Shown in pieces: positions 54,343-62,464 of a stretch of 64,000 bases of DNA; the stretch's first letter is position 1; each line of letters opens with the position of its first letter. Origin of the DNA: Polycyclovorans sp964425915 (lineage in GTDB: Bacteria > Pseudomonadota > Gammaproteobacteria > Nevskiales > Nevskiaceae); NCBI GenBank assembly GCA_964425915.1, contig CAYROO010000007.1, positions 1 through 64,000 of the forward strand, written 5' to 3'. Below the pieces are notes generated by a model. It was not told the origin of the DNA. It worked only from the letters and a program-made list of their open reading frames with translations, and did no database searches. The position numbers were made by a program, and so were the translations under genes.

Positions 54343-55419
54343 CTACTCCAGCCACTGAAGATCGACCCGGCGATTGCGGGCCCGACCTTCCTCGCTGTCG
54401 TTGCTGACGGCCGGACGCGTCTCGCCATAGGCATCGGTCTGTATCCGCTGGCGGTCAAGACCCTGCGTCACTAGGAAGTCGCGCACACTGCGAGCCCGTC
54501 GTTCGGACAGGGCTTGGTTGTAGCCCTCGGTCCCCAGCCAGTCAGTGTGCCCGGCCAGCGCCAGGCGCTGCGTCTTCGATGCGGCCAGCCCGTCACGCAG
54601 GGTCGGCAATGCCGCCTGCAGCTGTTGCCTGGCGGCATCCGTCAGCTGATGTTGGTCAAACGGGAACAGCACCGGGGCCAGTCCGGCTGCCGGCACCGGC
54701 GGTGGTGGGCAGCCCTCGGCGTCCACGGTCAGGCCGGCGCTGGTGTCGGGACAGCGATCGCGGTCATCGGCAACCCCATCGCCGTCGCTGTCCGGCACCG
54801 CTGCGGGTGCCGGTGCCGAATCGACCGGCGGCGCAGGCGCAGGCGTGGGATCGGCGCCAATCGGCACCATCAGGCCAAGCCGCACCACCGCTTCTTCAAA
54901 GGGCGAGGCGGTGCCGATATCCTGGGCATCGAGCCAGCGGTAGCGCACGTCGCCGCGAACGCCCAGATCGGTCGACCCCAGGGAGAATGATTTGAAGAAG
55001 CCGACGCCGGCCGCGCCGTAGGGATCGCGCGAGTCGAGCCCGCTGGTCGTTTCCTCGGTCTCCACCCAACCGGCGCCGAGGCTGAAGTACGGCGCGAACG
55101 ATTCGCCACGGGCGTAGTAGTACAGCACGGCGAGCTCGCCGCCCTGCTCCTCCCACTCCGGGCCGCCGGGCCGACGGGCATCGAATTGATTATGGAAGCC
55201 CGTGAACTCCAGCCCCCAGAAGCGGTTGAAGGACTTACCAACACTGAGCCAGTAACCGTCAGCGGCCTCGCTGTCGCGGCTGCTGTCTTCGAACACGTAG
55301 CTACCGCCCACCGAGATGTACGGTCGGGTATCCACCGTGTCGGACACCTCGGCGGCCAGCGCCGGGACCGTGACCAGCAGTGCCGAAAGGCTTGCCGCAG
55401 CGAGTGTGATCCGCTTCAT
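54343..55419 (-). CDS. OmpA-family outer-membrane protein
   Basis: 358 residues. The signal peptide ends near PALA-AEVSD. An eight-stranded OmpA-like beta-barrel at about 30-190 (YISVGGSYVFEDSSR, YFSLGAGWVETEET, VVRLGLMVP) is followed by a Pro/Ala linker, one thrombospondin-type-3 repeat (DSDGDGVADDRDRCPDT) and a peptidoglycan-binding OmpA domain (LALAGHTDWLGTEGYNQALSERRARSVRDFL and NRRVDLQW). It links outer membrane and peptidoglycan. A consensus TATAAT lies upstream. The downstream gene is a related type-3-repeat protein. Confidence 0.93.
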   Translation of the reverse strand: MKRITLAAASLSALLVTVPALAAEVSDTVDTRPYISVGGSYVFEDSSRDSEAADGYWLSVGKSFNRFWGLEFTGFHNQFDARRPGGPEWEEQGGELAVLYYYARGESFAPYFSLGAGWVETEETTSGLDSRDPYGAAGVGFFKSFSLGSTDLGVRGDVRYRWLDAQDIGTASPFEEAVVRLGLMVPIGADPTPAPAPPVDSAPAPAAVPDSDGDGVADDRDRCPDTSAGLTVDAEGCPPPPVPAAGLAPVLFPFDQHQLTDAARQQLQAALPTLRDGLAASKTQRLALAGHTDWLGTEGYNQALSERRARSVRDFLVTQGLDRQRIQTDAYGETRPAVSNDSEEGRARNRRVDLQWLE

Positions 55420-55466
55420 CTGCGTCCCCCGGTCCCCACTAGGACCGATTCGTAGTTGTCCGCCTT

Positions 55467-55472
55467 ATTATA
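55467..55472 (-). promoter_or_regulatory. -10 element of the ompA-like operon
   Basis: Perfect TATAAT on the minus strand, 48 bp before the ompA-like ATG; no good -35 is seen. The 5' untranslated region that follows contains GGTCC-N6-GGACC (55431-55446), which could fold in the mRNA. The same intergenic space must hold the sohB promoter. Confidence 0.5.
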
Positions 55473-55559
55473 GAGAGCGAGGGCTCGCCGGGTGCCTGGC
55501 GTGCGCAAGAACCTGAAAATCCCTACATTTTTCCCTCGACCCCATCTCAAGGAGTGTCT

Positions 55560-56597
55560 GTGACCGGTTTTCTCGCTGACTATGGCCTGTTTGCCGCCAA
55601 GGCCTTCACCCTACTGCTGGTGCTGGTACTGGCACTGGGTGCCCTGGCGGCTTCGGTACGCGCCGCCCGCGGCCAAGGGCCCGGCGAGCGCCTGGAAATC
55701 ACCAATCTGAGCGATCGCTACGAACGCCTCGCCGATGTGTTGCAGGTAGAGCTGCGAACCCCGGCCGAGCAGAAGCTGGCGCGCAAGCAGCGCAAGGCAG
55801 AGCGCAAGCTGCGCCGCAAATCGAAGACGCCAGCGCCCCGACCCCGCGTTTTCGTGCTCGACTTTGACGGCGATATCCGCGCCTCCGCCACCGACGCCCT
55901 GCGCGAGGAGATCAGTGCCATCGTGCAGGTCGCGAAAGCCGGTGATGAGGTGCTGCTGCGTCTGGAGTCGCCTGGCGGGCTGGTCCACGCCTACGGGCTG
56001 GCGGCGGCACAGCTGCAGCGGCTGCGCGCCCGCGAGCTGAAGCTGACGGTGGCGGTTGACCGGGTCGCCGCCAGCGGCGGCTACATGATGGCAGCGGTGG
56101 CAGACCGCATCATCGCCGCCCCGTTCGCAGTGCTCGGCTCCATCGGCGTCGTCGCGCAACTGCCGAACCTGCATCGTCTGCTGCAGAAGAATGAGATTGA
56201 CGTCGAGCTGCACACGGCGGGCGACTACAAGCGCACACTGACCGTCTTCGGCGAGAACACCGAGGCGGGGCGTGCCAAGTTCCGAGAGGAGCTGGAGCAG
56301 ACGCATGCGCTGTTCAAGCAGTTCGTCACGGCGCACCGACCCGTGCTCGATATCGACCAGGTGGCCACCGGCGAGCATTGGTATGGCAGTCAGGCGCTGA
56401 AATTGAAGCTCGCCGACGAACTGATGACCAGCGACGACTGGTTGCTGCAATGGGTCGGCAAGGCGGACTTGCTGCAGCTGCATTTCCGCGCACCACAGGG
56501 GTTGGCTGAGCGGCTTTCGGCGGGGTTGGTACGCCTCGGCCTTGGCCTGCGTCGCAGTGCTGAAACGGCACTGCAGCCGCCGCTACCCGGGGCGTAA
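55560..56597 (+). CDS. sohB: SohB-type membrane S49 peptidase
   Basis: 345 residues from the GTG at 55560, with AAGGAG five bases before it; a GTG two codons upstream overlaps that site and is rejected. One N-terminal transmembrane helix at about 12-34, a basic coiled stretch (about 70-92, KLARKQRKAERKLRRKSK), then the S49 protease domain. Catalytic Ser172 (VAASGGYMMA) and Lys224 (GDYKRTL) correspond to E. coli SohB Ser178 and Lys230. It degrades membrane or periplasmic peptides. Followed 72 bp later by a DegP-like protease on the same strand. Confidence 0.94.
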   Translation: MTGFLADYGLFAAKAFTLLLVLVLALGALAASVRAARGQGPGERLEITNLSDRYERLADVLQVELRTPAEQKLARKQRKAERKLRRKSKTPAPRPRVFVLDFDGDIRASATDALREEISAIVQVAKAGDEVLLRLESPGGLVHAYGLAAAQLQRLRARELKLTVAVDRVAASGGYMMAAVADRIIAAPFAVLGSIGVVAQLPNLHRLLQKNEIDVELHTAGDYKRTLTVFGENTEAGRAKFREELEQTHALFKQFVTAHRPVLDIDQVATGEHWYGSQALKLKLADELMTSDDWLLQWVGKADLLQLHFRAPQGLAERLSAGLVRLGLGLRRSAETALQPPLPGA

Positions 56598-56669
56598 CGA
56601 ACTTTGCGCGCGGCGGCGCGGTCTCAGCGCCGTCCTTCCAATTTCACACCTATTTAATAAGGATTCCCC

Positions 56670-58094
56670 ATGACGCTGTCCCTGAAGCACAAGATCCTGG
56701 CACCCCTCGCGGTGTCGGTCTCCTTGGTGACCGCAGCCTGCATCATGTCCAGCGCGCCGGAGCCGGCTCAGGCGCAATTGCCGGCCGTGGCGCCGCAGCA
56801 GGGTGCCCTGCCCTCGCTGGCGCCGATGCTCAAACAGGCGATGCCGGCGGTCGTCAACATCTCGGTCACCATGGCGGCACCCGACCCCGCCAATACGCCG
56901 TTCGGGCCGTTCATGGACGACCCCATGTTCCGTCGCTTTTTCGGCATTCCCGACCAGATGCCGGAACGAGAGGCGCAATCGATCGGCTCCGGTGTGATCG
57001 TCGACGCCAAGAATGGCTATGTGATCACCAACAATCATGTGGTCGACAAGGCTGACGCCATCAAGGTCCGGCTCAACGACGACCGCGAGTTCGACGCCGA
57101 GCTGATTGGCAAGGACCCAGACACTGATATCGCGGTACTCAAGATCAAGCCGGATGCGCTGGTTGCGCTGTCGATGGCGGATTCCGACGAGTTGCAGGTG
57201 GGCGACTTCGTGGTGGCCATTGGCTCGCCGTTCGGACTGCGCCAGACCGTGACCAGTGGCATCGTCTCCGGCCTGTCGCGTCAGACCGGCATCAGTGAAG
57301 GCGGCTACGAGGACTTCATCCAGACCGATGCCTCGATCAACCCCGGCAACTCGGGCGGGGCGCTGGTGAACCTGCGCGGCGAACTGGTGGGCATCCCGTC
57401 CAACATCCTGTCGCGCTCCGGCGGCAATATCGGGATCGGCTTCGCGATCCCCACCAACCTGGCGCGGAACGTGATGAGCCAGCTGATCGAGTTCGGCTCG
57501 GTTCAGCGCGGCCGCATTGGCGTGACCGGGCAGGACCTGACCGGCGAGCTGGCCAAGGCCTTCGGCCTGGACAGCACCCGCGGCGCACTGGTGACCCAGG
57601 TGCTGCCTGACTCCCCCGCCGACAAGGCCGGGCTCAAGGCCGAGGACGTGATCGTTGCCATCAACGGCAAATCCATCCGCGATTTCGCCGAGCTGCGTAA
57701 CCAGGTCGGCCTGTTGCGGGTGGGTGACACGGTGGAACTGAAAGTGGTGCGCGGCGGCAAGACCCGCAACGTCAAAGTCGAGATCGGCGCCAATGAGGAA
57801 GTGGTGGCGAAGGGCCAGACGCTGAGCCCGCGCCTCGAAGGCGCGCAGTTCGGCCCGCCGAGTGATGCCGCACGCCGTGCCGGCATCGAGAGCGGCGCCA
57901 TGGTGACCACGCTCGACCCGCGTTCGCCCGCAGCCCGTACCGGCTTGCGCGAGGGCGACATCATCATCGGCGTCAATCGACGTCCGGTGAAGGACGTGGC
58001 CGATCTGCAGGCCCGCCTCAAGGATGCCGGCAAGGGCGAACTGTTGCTGCATATTCGCCGCGGCCCGGGGGCCCTGTTCCTGCTGGTGCAGTGA
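56670..58094 (+). CDS. degP: DegP/MucD-type periplasmic serine protease
   Basis: 474 residues with AAGGA upstream of the ATG. Signal peptide to about residue 35; a Cys at 24 is not in a good lipobox. The trypsin-like domain has catalytic His123 (TNNHVVD), Asp153 (DTDIAVLKI) and Ser228 (NPGNSGGALV). Two PDZ domains follow at about 265-365 (IGVTGQDLT...SPADKAGLKAEDVI) and 385-470 (SPAARTGLREGDIIIGVN). Do-family chaperone-protease for misfolded envelope proteins, most like MucD/DegQ. Ended by a strong terminator. Confidence 0.95.
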   Translation: MTLSLKHKILAPLAVSVSLVTAACIMSSAPEPAQAQLPAVAPQQGALPSLAPMLKQAMPAVVNISVTMAAPDPANTPFGPFMDDPMFRRFFGIPDQMPEREAQSIGSGVIVDAKNGYVITNNHVVDKADAIKVRLNDDREFDAELIGKDPDTDIAVLKIKPDALVALSMADSDELQVGDFVVAIGSPFGLRQTVTSGIVSGLSRQTGISEGGYEDFIQTDASINPGNSGGALVNLRGELVGIPSNILSRSGGNIGIGFAIPTNLARNVMSQLIEFGSVQRGRIGVTGQDLTGELAKAFGLDSTRGALVTQVLPDSPADKAGLKAEDVIVAINGKSIRDFAELRNQVGLLRVGDTVELKVVRGGKTRNVKVEIGANEEVVAKGQTLSPRLEGAQFGPPSDAARRAGIESGAMVTTLDPRSPAARTGLREGDIIIGVNRRPVKDVADLQARLKDAGKGELLLHIRRGPGALFLLVQ

Positions 58095-58114
58095 TCGCTG
58101 GATAGGCGTGCTAC

Positions 58115-58152
58115 AGCGGCGGCCGTATACTGACGGCCGCCGCTTTCTTTTT
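58115..58152 (+). terminator. Strong intrinsic terminator after degP with TATACT in the loop
   Basis: AGCGGCGGCCGT (58115-58126), loop ATACTG, ACGGCCGCCGCT (58133-58144): a perfect 12-bp stem followed by TTCTTTTT. It ends eight bases before the next gene's ATG. The hexamer TATACT (58126-58131) at the stem-loop border is also a good -10 sequence. Confidence 0.92.
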
Positions 58153-58159
58153 GGTCGCC

Positions 58160-58402
58160 ATGATCGAAACCGAACTCACCCAGTTGGAAGAACGGGTTCA
58201 ACGCCTTGCCACCGGCTACCGGCAGGCCCGTCTCGAACTGAAGCGGGCCCTGCAGGAGCGGGATCGGCTGTTGGCGCTCAATAGTGAACTTCGCCGACGT
58301 ATCGAGGCGATCGTCGAGCGGGTCCGCACGCTGGAAACCACGCCCGATGTCGATGCCACTGCGGAAGATGCCACCCCCGAAGAAGAGGATCTGCTGCGAT
58401 GA
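58160..58402 (+). CDS. ZapB-like coiled-coil protein
   Basis: 80 residues. Almost entirely coiled coil from about residue 5 to 58 (LEERVQRLATGYRQARLELK, LLALNSELRRRIEAIVERV), with an acidic tail. Matches the small coiled-coil proteins (TIGR02449 type) encoded immediately before zapA in gammaproteobacteria and likened to ZapB. Probably a cytoplasmic cell-division factor (inference). Its stop overlaps the zapA ATG. The ATG at 58160 follows directly on the degP terminator, with no room for a full promoter outside it. Confidence 0.82.
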   Translation: MIETELTQLEERVQRLATGYRQARLELKRALQERDRLLALNSELRRRIEAIVERVRTLETTPDVDATAEDATPEEEDLLR

Positions 58403-58716
58403 ATACGTCCAAACCGGCGGATCCGCTCAGCATTACCGTGCGCATCATGGGCAAGGAGTACACCGTCGCCTGCCCTCCGGAGGAGCACGAAGCGCTCGTG
58501 CGCTCAGCGGACTACCTCAACGAACGGATGACCACCATCCGCCGCCGCGGCAAGGCCCTCGGCGCCGAGAAAATCGCGGTGATGGCGGCACTGAATCTGG
58601 CCCGTGAGCTGCTGGAGGCGCGGGGCGCCGACGGCGTGGCGGCGACCGATGAGACGGCGCTGGCGCGCGTTCGTCAGCTGCGCCTGGAAATCGACTCCAC
58701 CTTGGCACTCGAATAG
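58399..58716 (+). CDS. zapA: Cell division protein ZapA
   Basis: 105 residues. ZapA crosslinks FtsZ filaments in the Z ring. The globular N-terminal part has ITVRIMGKEYTVACPPEEHEAL, followed by ADYLNERMTTIRRRGK, AEKIAVMAALNLARELL and the C-terminal coiled coil. Overlaps the ZapB-like gene by four bases. It is followed by 6S RNA and the 5-formyltetrahydrofolate cyclo-ligase gene, the classical zapA-ssrS-fau order. Confidence 0.95.
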   Translation: MNTSKPADPLSITVRIMGKEYTVACPPEEHEALVRSADYLNERMTTIRRRGKALGAEKIAVMAALNLARELLEARGADGVAATDETALARVRQLRLEIDSTLALE

Positions 58717-58731
58717 CGATACACTGCGGAT

Positions 58732-58918
58732 GGTGTCTCCTGCAGTGTTCGACAAGGGCTCCCAACCCCTTGAGCCTATTTGCAAAACCCCGGGAGCCGA
58801 TCGGCGCTGGGCGTGCAAGCCCGCATTCTGGCGGGAAGCCCGAAAGCGTTGTGACGCACCCACTTGAGACGACGTCTCAAGGTGACAGAGCCCATGACGG
58901 CACCGGCGGGAGACACCT
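58732..58918 (+). ncRNA. ssrS: 6S RNA
   Basis: About 187 nt. The terminal stem pairs GGTGTCTCC (58732-58740) with GGAGACACC (58909-58917). The conserved parts of the central open-complex mimic are visible: TGTTCG and AAGGGCTCCC on the 5' side, and the ACTTGAGACGACGTCTCAAGG hairpin region on the 3' side (58862-58882). A -10-like TACACT at 58720-58725 fits the inferred start. 6S RNA binds the sigma-70 RNA polymerase holoenzyme in stationary phase. Its position between zapA and fau is the canonical locus. Its 3' end overlaps the first possible ATG of fau. End positions are estimates from the stem. Confidence 0.9.
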
Positions 58919-59487
58919 CTGAATTGAAAGCCCGCTTGCGCGCCCGGTTGCGGGCTGCGCGACGGGCGTTGCCCCGGCGCCAACGCGCCCATGCGGCACG
59001 CCGGGCAGCGGCCCGGCTGCTGGCACTGCGGAGTCTGCGTCGCTGCTGCCGCTGGGCCCTCTACCTCCCCGTGGGAGCAGAACTGGACACCGCCCCGCTG
59101 GCCCACGCACTGCATCGTCGCGGCGCCACCGTGCTGGTGCCGGTCATCAAGCCCGGGCACCATCTTTGGTGGGTGCAATGGACCCCGGAGACGCCCCTGA
59201 TGCGCGCCGCCCACGGCATATACCGCCCGCGTCGCAGCACCCCTCGTTATCGCGCCGGACAGCTCCAGGTGATGGTATTGCCGCTGCTGGGGTTCGACCG
59301 TCGCGGCACGCGCCTGGGCGCCGGGGGCGGCTACTATGACCGTATTCCCGCACGCCTCGCCGGCCGTCCGCTGCGGGTCGGCTATGGATACGCGATGCAG
59401 GCGGTTGCTGCGCTGCCGCGCGATCCCTGGGATGTCCCGCTGGATCTGATCATCACTGAACGGAGCACCCTGTGGCCTACTGGCTGA
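58894..59487 (+). CDS. fau: 5-formyltetrahydrofolate cyclo-ligase
   Basis: 197 residues from the ATG at 58894. Converts 5-formyl-THF to 5,10-methenyl-THF with ATP. Signatures are an Arg-rich N-terminal helix (KARLRARLRAARRALPRR), YLPVGAELDTAPLAHAL, TVLVPVIKPGHHLWW and the C-terminal LGFDRRGTRLGAGGGYYDR. The ATG lies inside the 3' end of the 6S RNA. A TTG at 58924 with GGGAG upstream would start just after it and still give a full domain of 187 residues. It overlaps the following EVE gene by 16 bases. Confidence 0.93.
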   Translation: MTAPAGDTSELKARLRARLRAARRALPRRQRAHAARRAAARLLALRSLRRCCRWALYLPVGAELDTAPLAHALHRRGATVLVPVIKPGHHLWWVQWTPETPLMRAAHGIYRPRRSTPRYRAGQLQVMVLPLLGFDRRGTRLGAGGGYYDRIPARLAGRPLRVGYGYAMQAVAALPRDPWDVPLDLIITERSTLWPTG

Positions 59488-59945
59488 TGAAGTCGGAACC
59501 CGACACATTTTCGATTGACGACCTCAAGGCGCGCCCTGGCCAGCGCGAGCCCTGGGATGGCGTACGCAACTATCAGGTCCGCAACATGTTCCGCGACCAG
59601 ATGGAGGTCGGCGACCTCGCCTTCTTCTATCACTCGAACTGTGACGTACCGGGCATCTATGGGGTGATGACCATCGCCAGCACCGCCTACCCGGATCCGA
59701 CACAGTTCGACGCCGGGCACCACCACTATGATCCGGCCAGCAAGCCAGAGGAGCCCCGTTGGCTGCTGGTGGACGTCAAGTACAAGCGAACCTGGAAACG
59801 ACCGGTGAGCCTCGCCACCCTGCGCGCGCATGCCGACGACCTCGCCGGCTTTCAAGTGATCGCCCGGGGCAATCGGCTGTCGGTGGTACCGGTGCGCCCG
59901 GAGCACTGGCGCTTCATCTGCGGCCTCGCGGGCGAGCGCCCCTGA
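59472..59945 (+). CDS. EVE-domain protein
   Basis: 157 residues with GTG start, GGAG upstream. EVE/PUA-like fold: YWLMKSEPDTFSIDDL, WDGVRNYQVRNMFRDQMEVGD, AFFYHSNCDVPGIYGVM and the C-terminal LSVVPVRPEHWRFICGL. EVE domains recognise modified bases in RNA or DNA. In gammaproteobacteria this gene commonly follows fau, as here, and could read modified tRNA or other nucleic acid (inference). Confidence 0.94.
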   Translation: MAYWLMKSEPDTFSIDDLKARPGQREPWDGVRNYQVRNMFRDQMEVGDLAFFYHSNCDVPGIYGVMTIASTAYPDPTQFDAGHHHYDPASKPEEPRWLLVDVKYKRTWKRPVSLATLRAHADDLAGFQVIARGNRLSVVPVRPEHWRFICGLAGERP

Positions 59946-59958
59946 ACGCTCGCGCCGA

Positions 59959-61521
59959 TCAGGTACCGAGGAACAGCGCGTAGGCAGGGTTATCGGTCTC
60001 TTCCCAGTACCGATAGCCCAGCGCATCCAAAGATTCGCGGCACTGCCGCCATTCCCCTCGCGGCACCTGCAGGCCACAGAGGACGCGTCCGTAGGCGGCG
60101 CCATGATTGCGATAGTGGAACAAGGAAATGTTCCAGCGACTGCCGATGGCGTTGAGGAAGTCCAGGCAGGCAGCAGGCCGCTCCGGAAACTCGAAGCGGA
60201 ACAACCGTTCGTTGCTCAGATCGGGTGCGCGCCCCCCCACCATGTAGCGGACATGAACCTTGGCCATTTCGTTGGCGGACATGTCCACCACCGGGTAACC
60301 ATGGCCACGCAGACTGGCAAGCAGGCTGTCACGTTCGTCGTCGCCCTCGCTGAGCCGCACCCCGACGAACACGTGGGCCGCTTGGCTGTCGCTGTAGCGG
60401 TAATTGAACTCGGTGATGGGGCGCCGGCCCAGTTCACGCAAGAAGCGCTTGAAGCTGCCCGGCTTCTCAGGGATGGTCACCGCCAGCAGCGCCTCGGCGT
60501 TGTCTCCCAGTTCGGCCCGCTCGGCAATGTGGGCGAGGCGGTCGAAGTTAACGTTGGCCCCCGACACCGTCGCCACCAGGGTTTTCCCCTGCACGCCGTT
60601 GGCCAGCACCCACTTCTTGATGCCGGCGACGGCCAAGGCGCCGGCCGGTTCCGGCACCGCCCGTTGGTCGTAAAACACATCGCGAATGGCCGCGCAGATC
60701 TCGTCGGCGTCGACCAGCAGGGTCTCATCAACCAGGTGCCTTGCCACCCGGAAGGGTTCTTCGCCCACCTGGCGGACCGATACGCCATCGGCAAACAATC
60801 CGGCCTGGGGCAAGGTGACCCGACGCCCCGCCGCCATCGCCGCGGCGAAACAGTTGGAATCATCCGGCTCTACGGCAACGATCCTGACCCGCGGATTGAC
60901 CGCCTTGAGGTAGGCCGCAACGCCCGCCAGCAAACCGCCGCCGCCGACACAGACAAACACCACATCGGCCTCCGGACACTGCGCGTGGATTTCCTTGCCA
61001 ATGGTGCCCTGGCCAGCGATCACGGCGGGATCATCGTAGGGGTGCACCATGGTCATGCCGCGCTCGGCGGCCAGGGTCAGGGCGTGATCGCGAGCCTCGT
61101 CGTAGGTGTCGCCGTGGAGGATGGCCTTGCCGCCGAAACGGCGTACCGCATCCACCTTGAGGGCCGGTGTGGTGCGCGGCATGACAATCCATGCCGTCAG
61201 CCCCAGCCGCTTGGCCGCCAGCGCGACGCCCTGGGCATGGTTACCGGCCGAAGCGGTGATGACACCGCGTCCCCGCTCCTCATCACTGAGGGACACGATC
61301 TTGTTGTACGCCCCCCGCAGCTTGAAGCTGAACACCGGCTGCAGATCCTCACGTTTCAGCAGCACTCGATTGCCGAGCCGTTGGCTCAAGCGCTCCGCCT
61401 GCAGCAGCGGCGTCACCTGCGCGACGTCATAGACGCGCGCCTCGTCGATACGCTTGCGGTAGCGTGCCAGCAGCTGGTCGAGCGCTTTTCGCGGCATCGG
61501 CTTGGGGGCGTCGGCGCTCAC
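59959..61521 (-). CDS. ilvA: Threonine ammonia-lyase, biosynthetic
   Basis: 520 residues with GTG start. PLP enzyme that makes 2-oxobutanoate for isoleucine. Schiff-base Lys67 in FSFKLRGAYNK, the tetraglycine-like phosphate loop VGGGGLLAGVAAYL near residue 195, and two C-terminal ACT-like regulatory domains from about 330 (IPEKPGSFKRFLRELG, FEFPERPAACLDFLNAIG) mark the allosteric, isoleucine-inhibited form. Convergent with the EVE gene (13 bp apart) and divergent from proC. Confidence 0.96.
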   Translation of the reverse strand: MSADAPKPMPRKALDQLLARYRKRIDEARVYDVAQVTPLLQAERLSQRLGNRVLLKREDLQPVFSFKLRGAYNKIVSLSDEERGRGVITASAGNHAQGVALAAKRLGLTAWIVMPRTTPALKVDAVRRFGGKAILHGDTYDEARDHALTLAAERGMTMVHPYDDPAVIAGQGTIGKEIHAQCPEADVVFVCVGGGGLLAGVAAYLKAVNPRVRIVAVEPDDSNCFAAAMAAGRRVTLPQAGLFADGVSVRQVGEEPFRVARHLVDETLLVDADEICAAIRDVFYDQRAVPEPAGALAVAGIKKWVLANGVQGKTLVATVSGANVNFDRLAHIAERAELGDNAEALLAVTIPEKPGSFKRFLRELGRRPITEFNYRYSDSQAAHVFVGVRLSEGDDERDSLLASLRGHGYPVVDMSANEMAKVHVRYMVGGRAPDLSNERLFRFEFPERPAACLDFLNAIGSRWNISLFHYRNHGAAYGRVLCGLQVPRGEWRQCRESLDALGYRYWEETDNPAYALFLGT

Positions 61522-61618
61522 GTCTGATGTCCGTTGTTTTCGGGGATCGCGGGGGGAAGTCGCTTATCATACGCGCTTGCCCTGGCCTGCCCTCCGTAAC
61601 CTTGGTGCCCCCACTGCC

Positions 61619-62461
61619 GTGACGTCGACGCCTGTCCTGCCACCCACTGCCACCATCGCCTTCATCGGCGGCGGCAACATGGCCGCTGCCTTGATCGCCG
61701 GGCTGCGCCGCGCAGCCCACCCGGGTGACCGCATCATCGTGGTGGAGCCGCTGGCGGAGCGTCGCGCGGCACTGCAGGCCACGTACGGGGTCGAAGCACG
61801 GGCGTCAGCCGCGCACCTGGCCGTCGATCTGGTGGTACTGGCGATCAAGCCGCAGCAGATGCGAGATGCCCTTCACGCCTTGTCGCTTCCAGCCGGTACG
61901 GCAGTGCTGTCGATCGCAGCCGGCGTGCCGGTATCGGCCCTGGCCGCGGCGCTACCTGGCTGCGCGGTGATCCGCAGCATGCCGAACACGCCAGCGCTGG
62001 TCGGTGCCGGCATCAGCGCCCTGTACGCCCCAGCCGCAACGGCGGCCAGCGCCCGTGCCCTGGCAGATGCCGTACTGGCCACCGCCGGGACCTGTGTATG
62101 GGTGGATGAAGAGGGTCTGCTAGATGCCGTCACCGCCCTGTCCGGTTCCGGGCCCGCCTATTTCTTTCGGGTCACCGAAGCGCTGGCAGCCGCCGGCCAG
62201 GCGCTGGGGCTGCCGGCCGAGACCGCACAACAGCTGGCACGACAAACCTTTATCGGCGCCGCCGCCCTGGCCGCTGTCGACGACACGCCGATGGCCACCC
62301 GACGCGCCCAGGTGACATCGCGTGGCGGTACCACCGAAGCCGCTCTCAATGCCTTGGAAGCGCAGGGCATCGAGGCGCTCTGGCGCATGGCGCTGACCGC
62401 CGCGCGAGACCGCGGTATCACCCTAGGCGACGAGATCCGCCGAACCCTGGAAGGAGTCTGA
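61619..62461 (+). CDS. proC: Pyrroline-5-carboxylate reductase
   Basis: 280 residues from the GTG at 61619. Last step of proline synthesis. N-terminal NADPH motif IAFIGGGNMAAALIAGL, then SIAAGVPVSALAAAL and RSMPNTPALVGAGISALY. The C-terminal dimerisation domain has VTALSGSGPAYFFRVTEALA and QVTSRGGTTEAALNALEAQG. It is followed directly by yggT, a widespread pairing; the usual upstream yggS (PLP homeostasis protein) is absent. Confidence 0.95.
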   Translation: MTSTPVLPPTATIAFIGGGNMAAALIAGLRRAAHPGDRIIVVEPLAERRAALQATYGVEARASAAHLAVDLVVLAIKPQQMRDALHALSLPAGTAVLSIAAGVPVSALAAALPGCAVIRSMPNTPALVGAGISALYAPAATAASARALADAVLATAGTCVWVDEEGLLDAVTALSGSGPAYFFRVTEALAAAGQALGLPAETAQQLARQTFIGAAALAAVDDTPMATRRAQVTSRGGTTEAALNALEAQGIEALWRMALTAARDRGITLGDEIRRTLEGV

Positions 62462-62464
62462 GTG

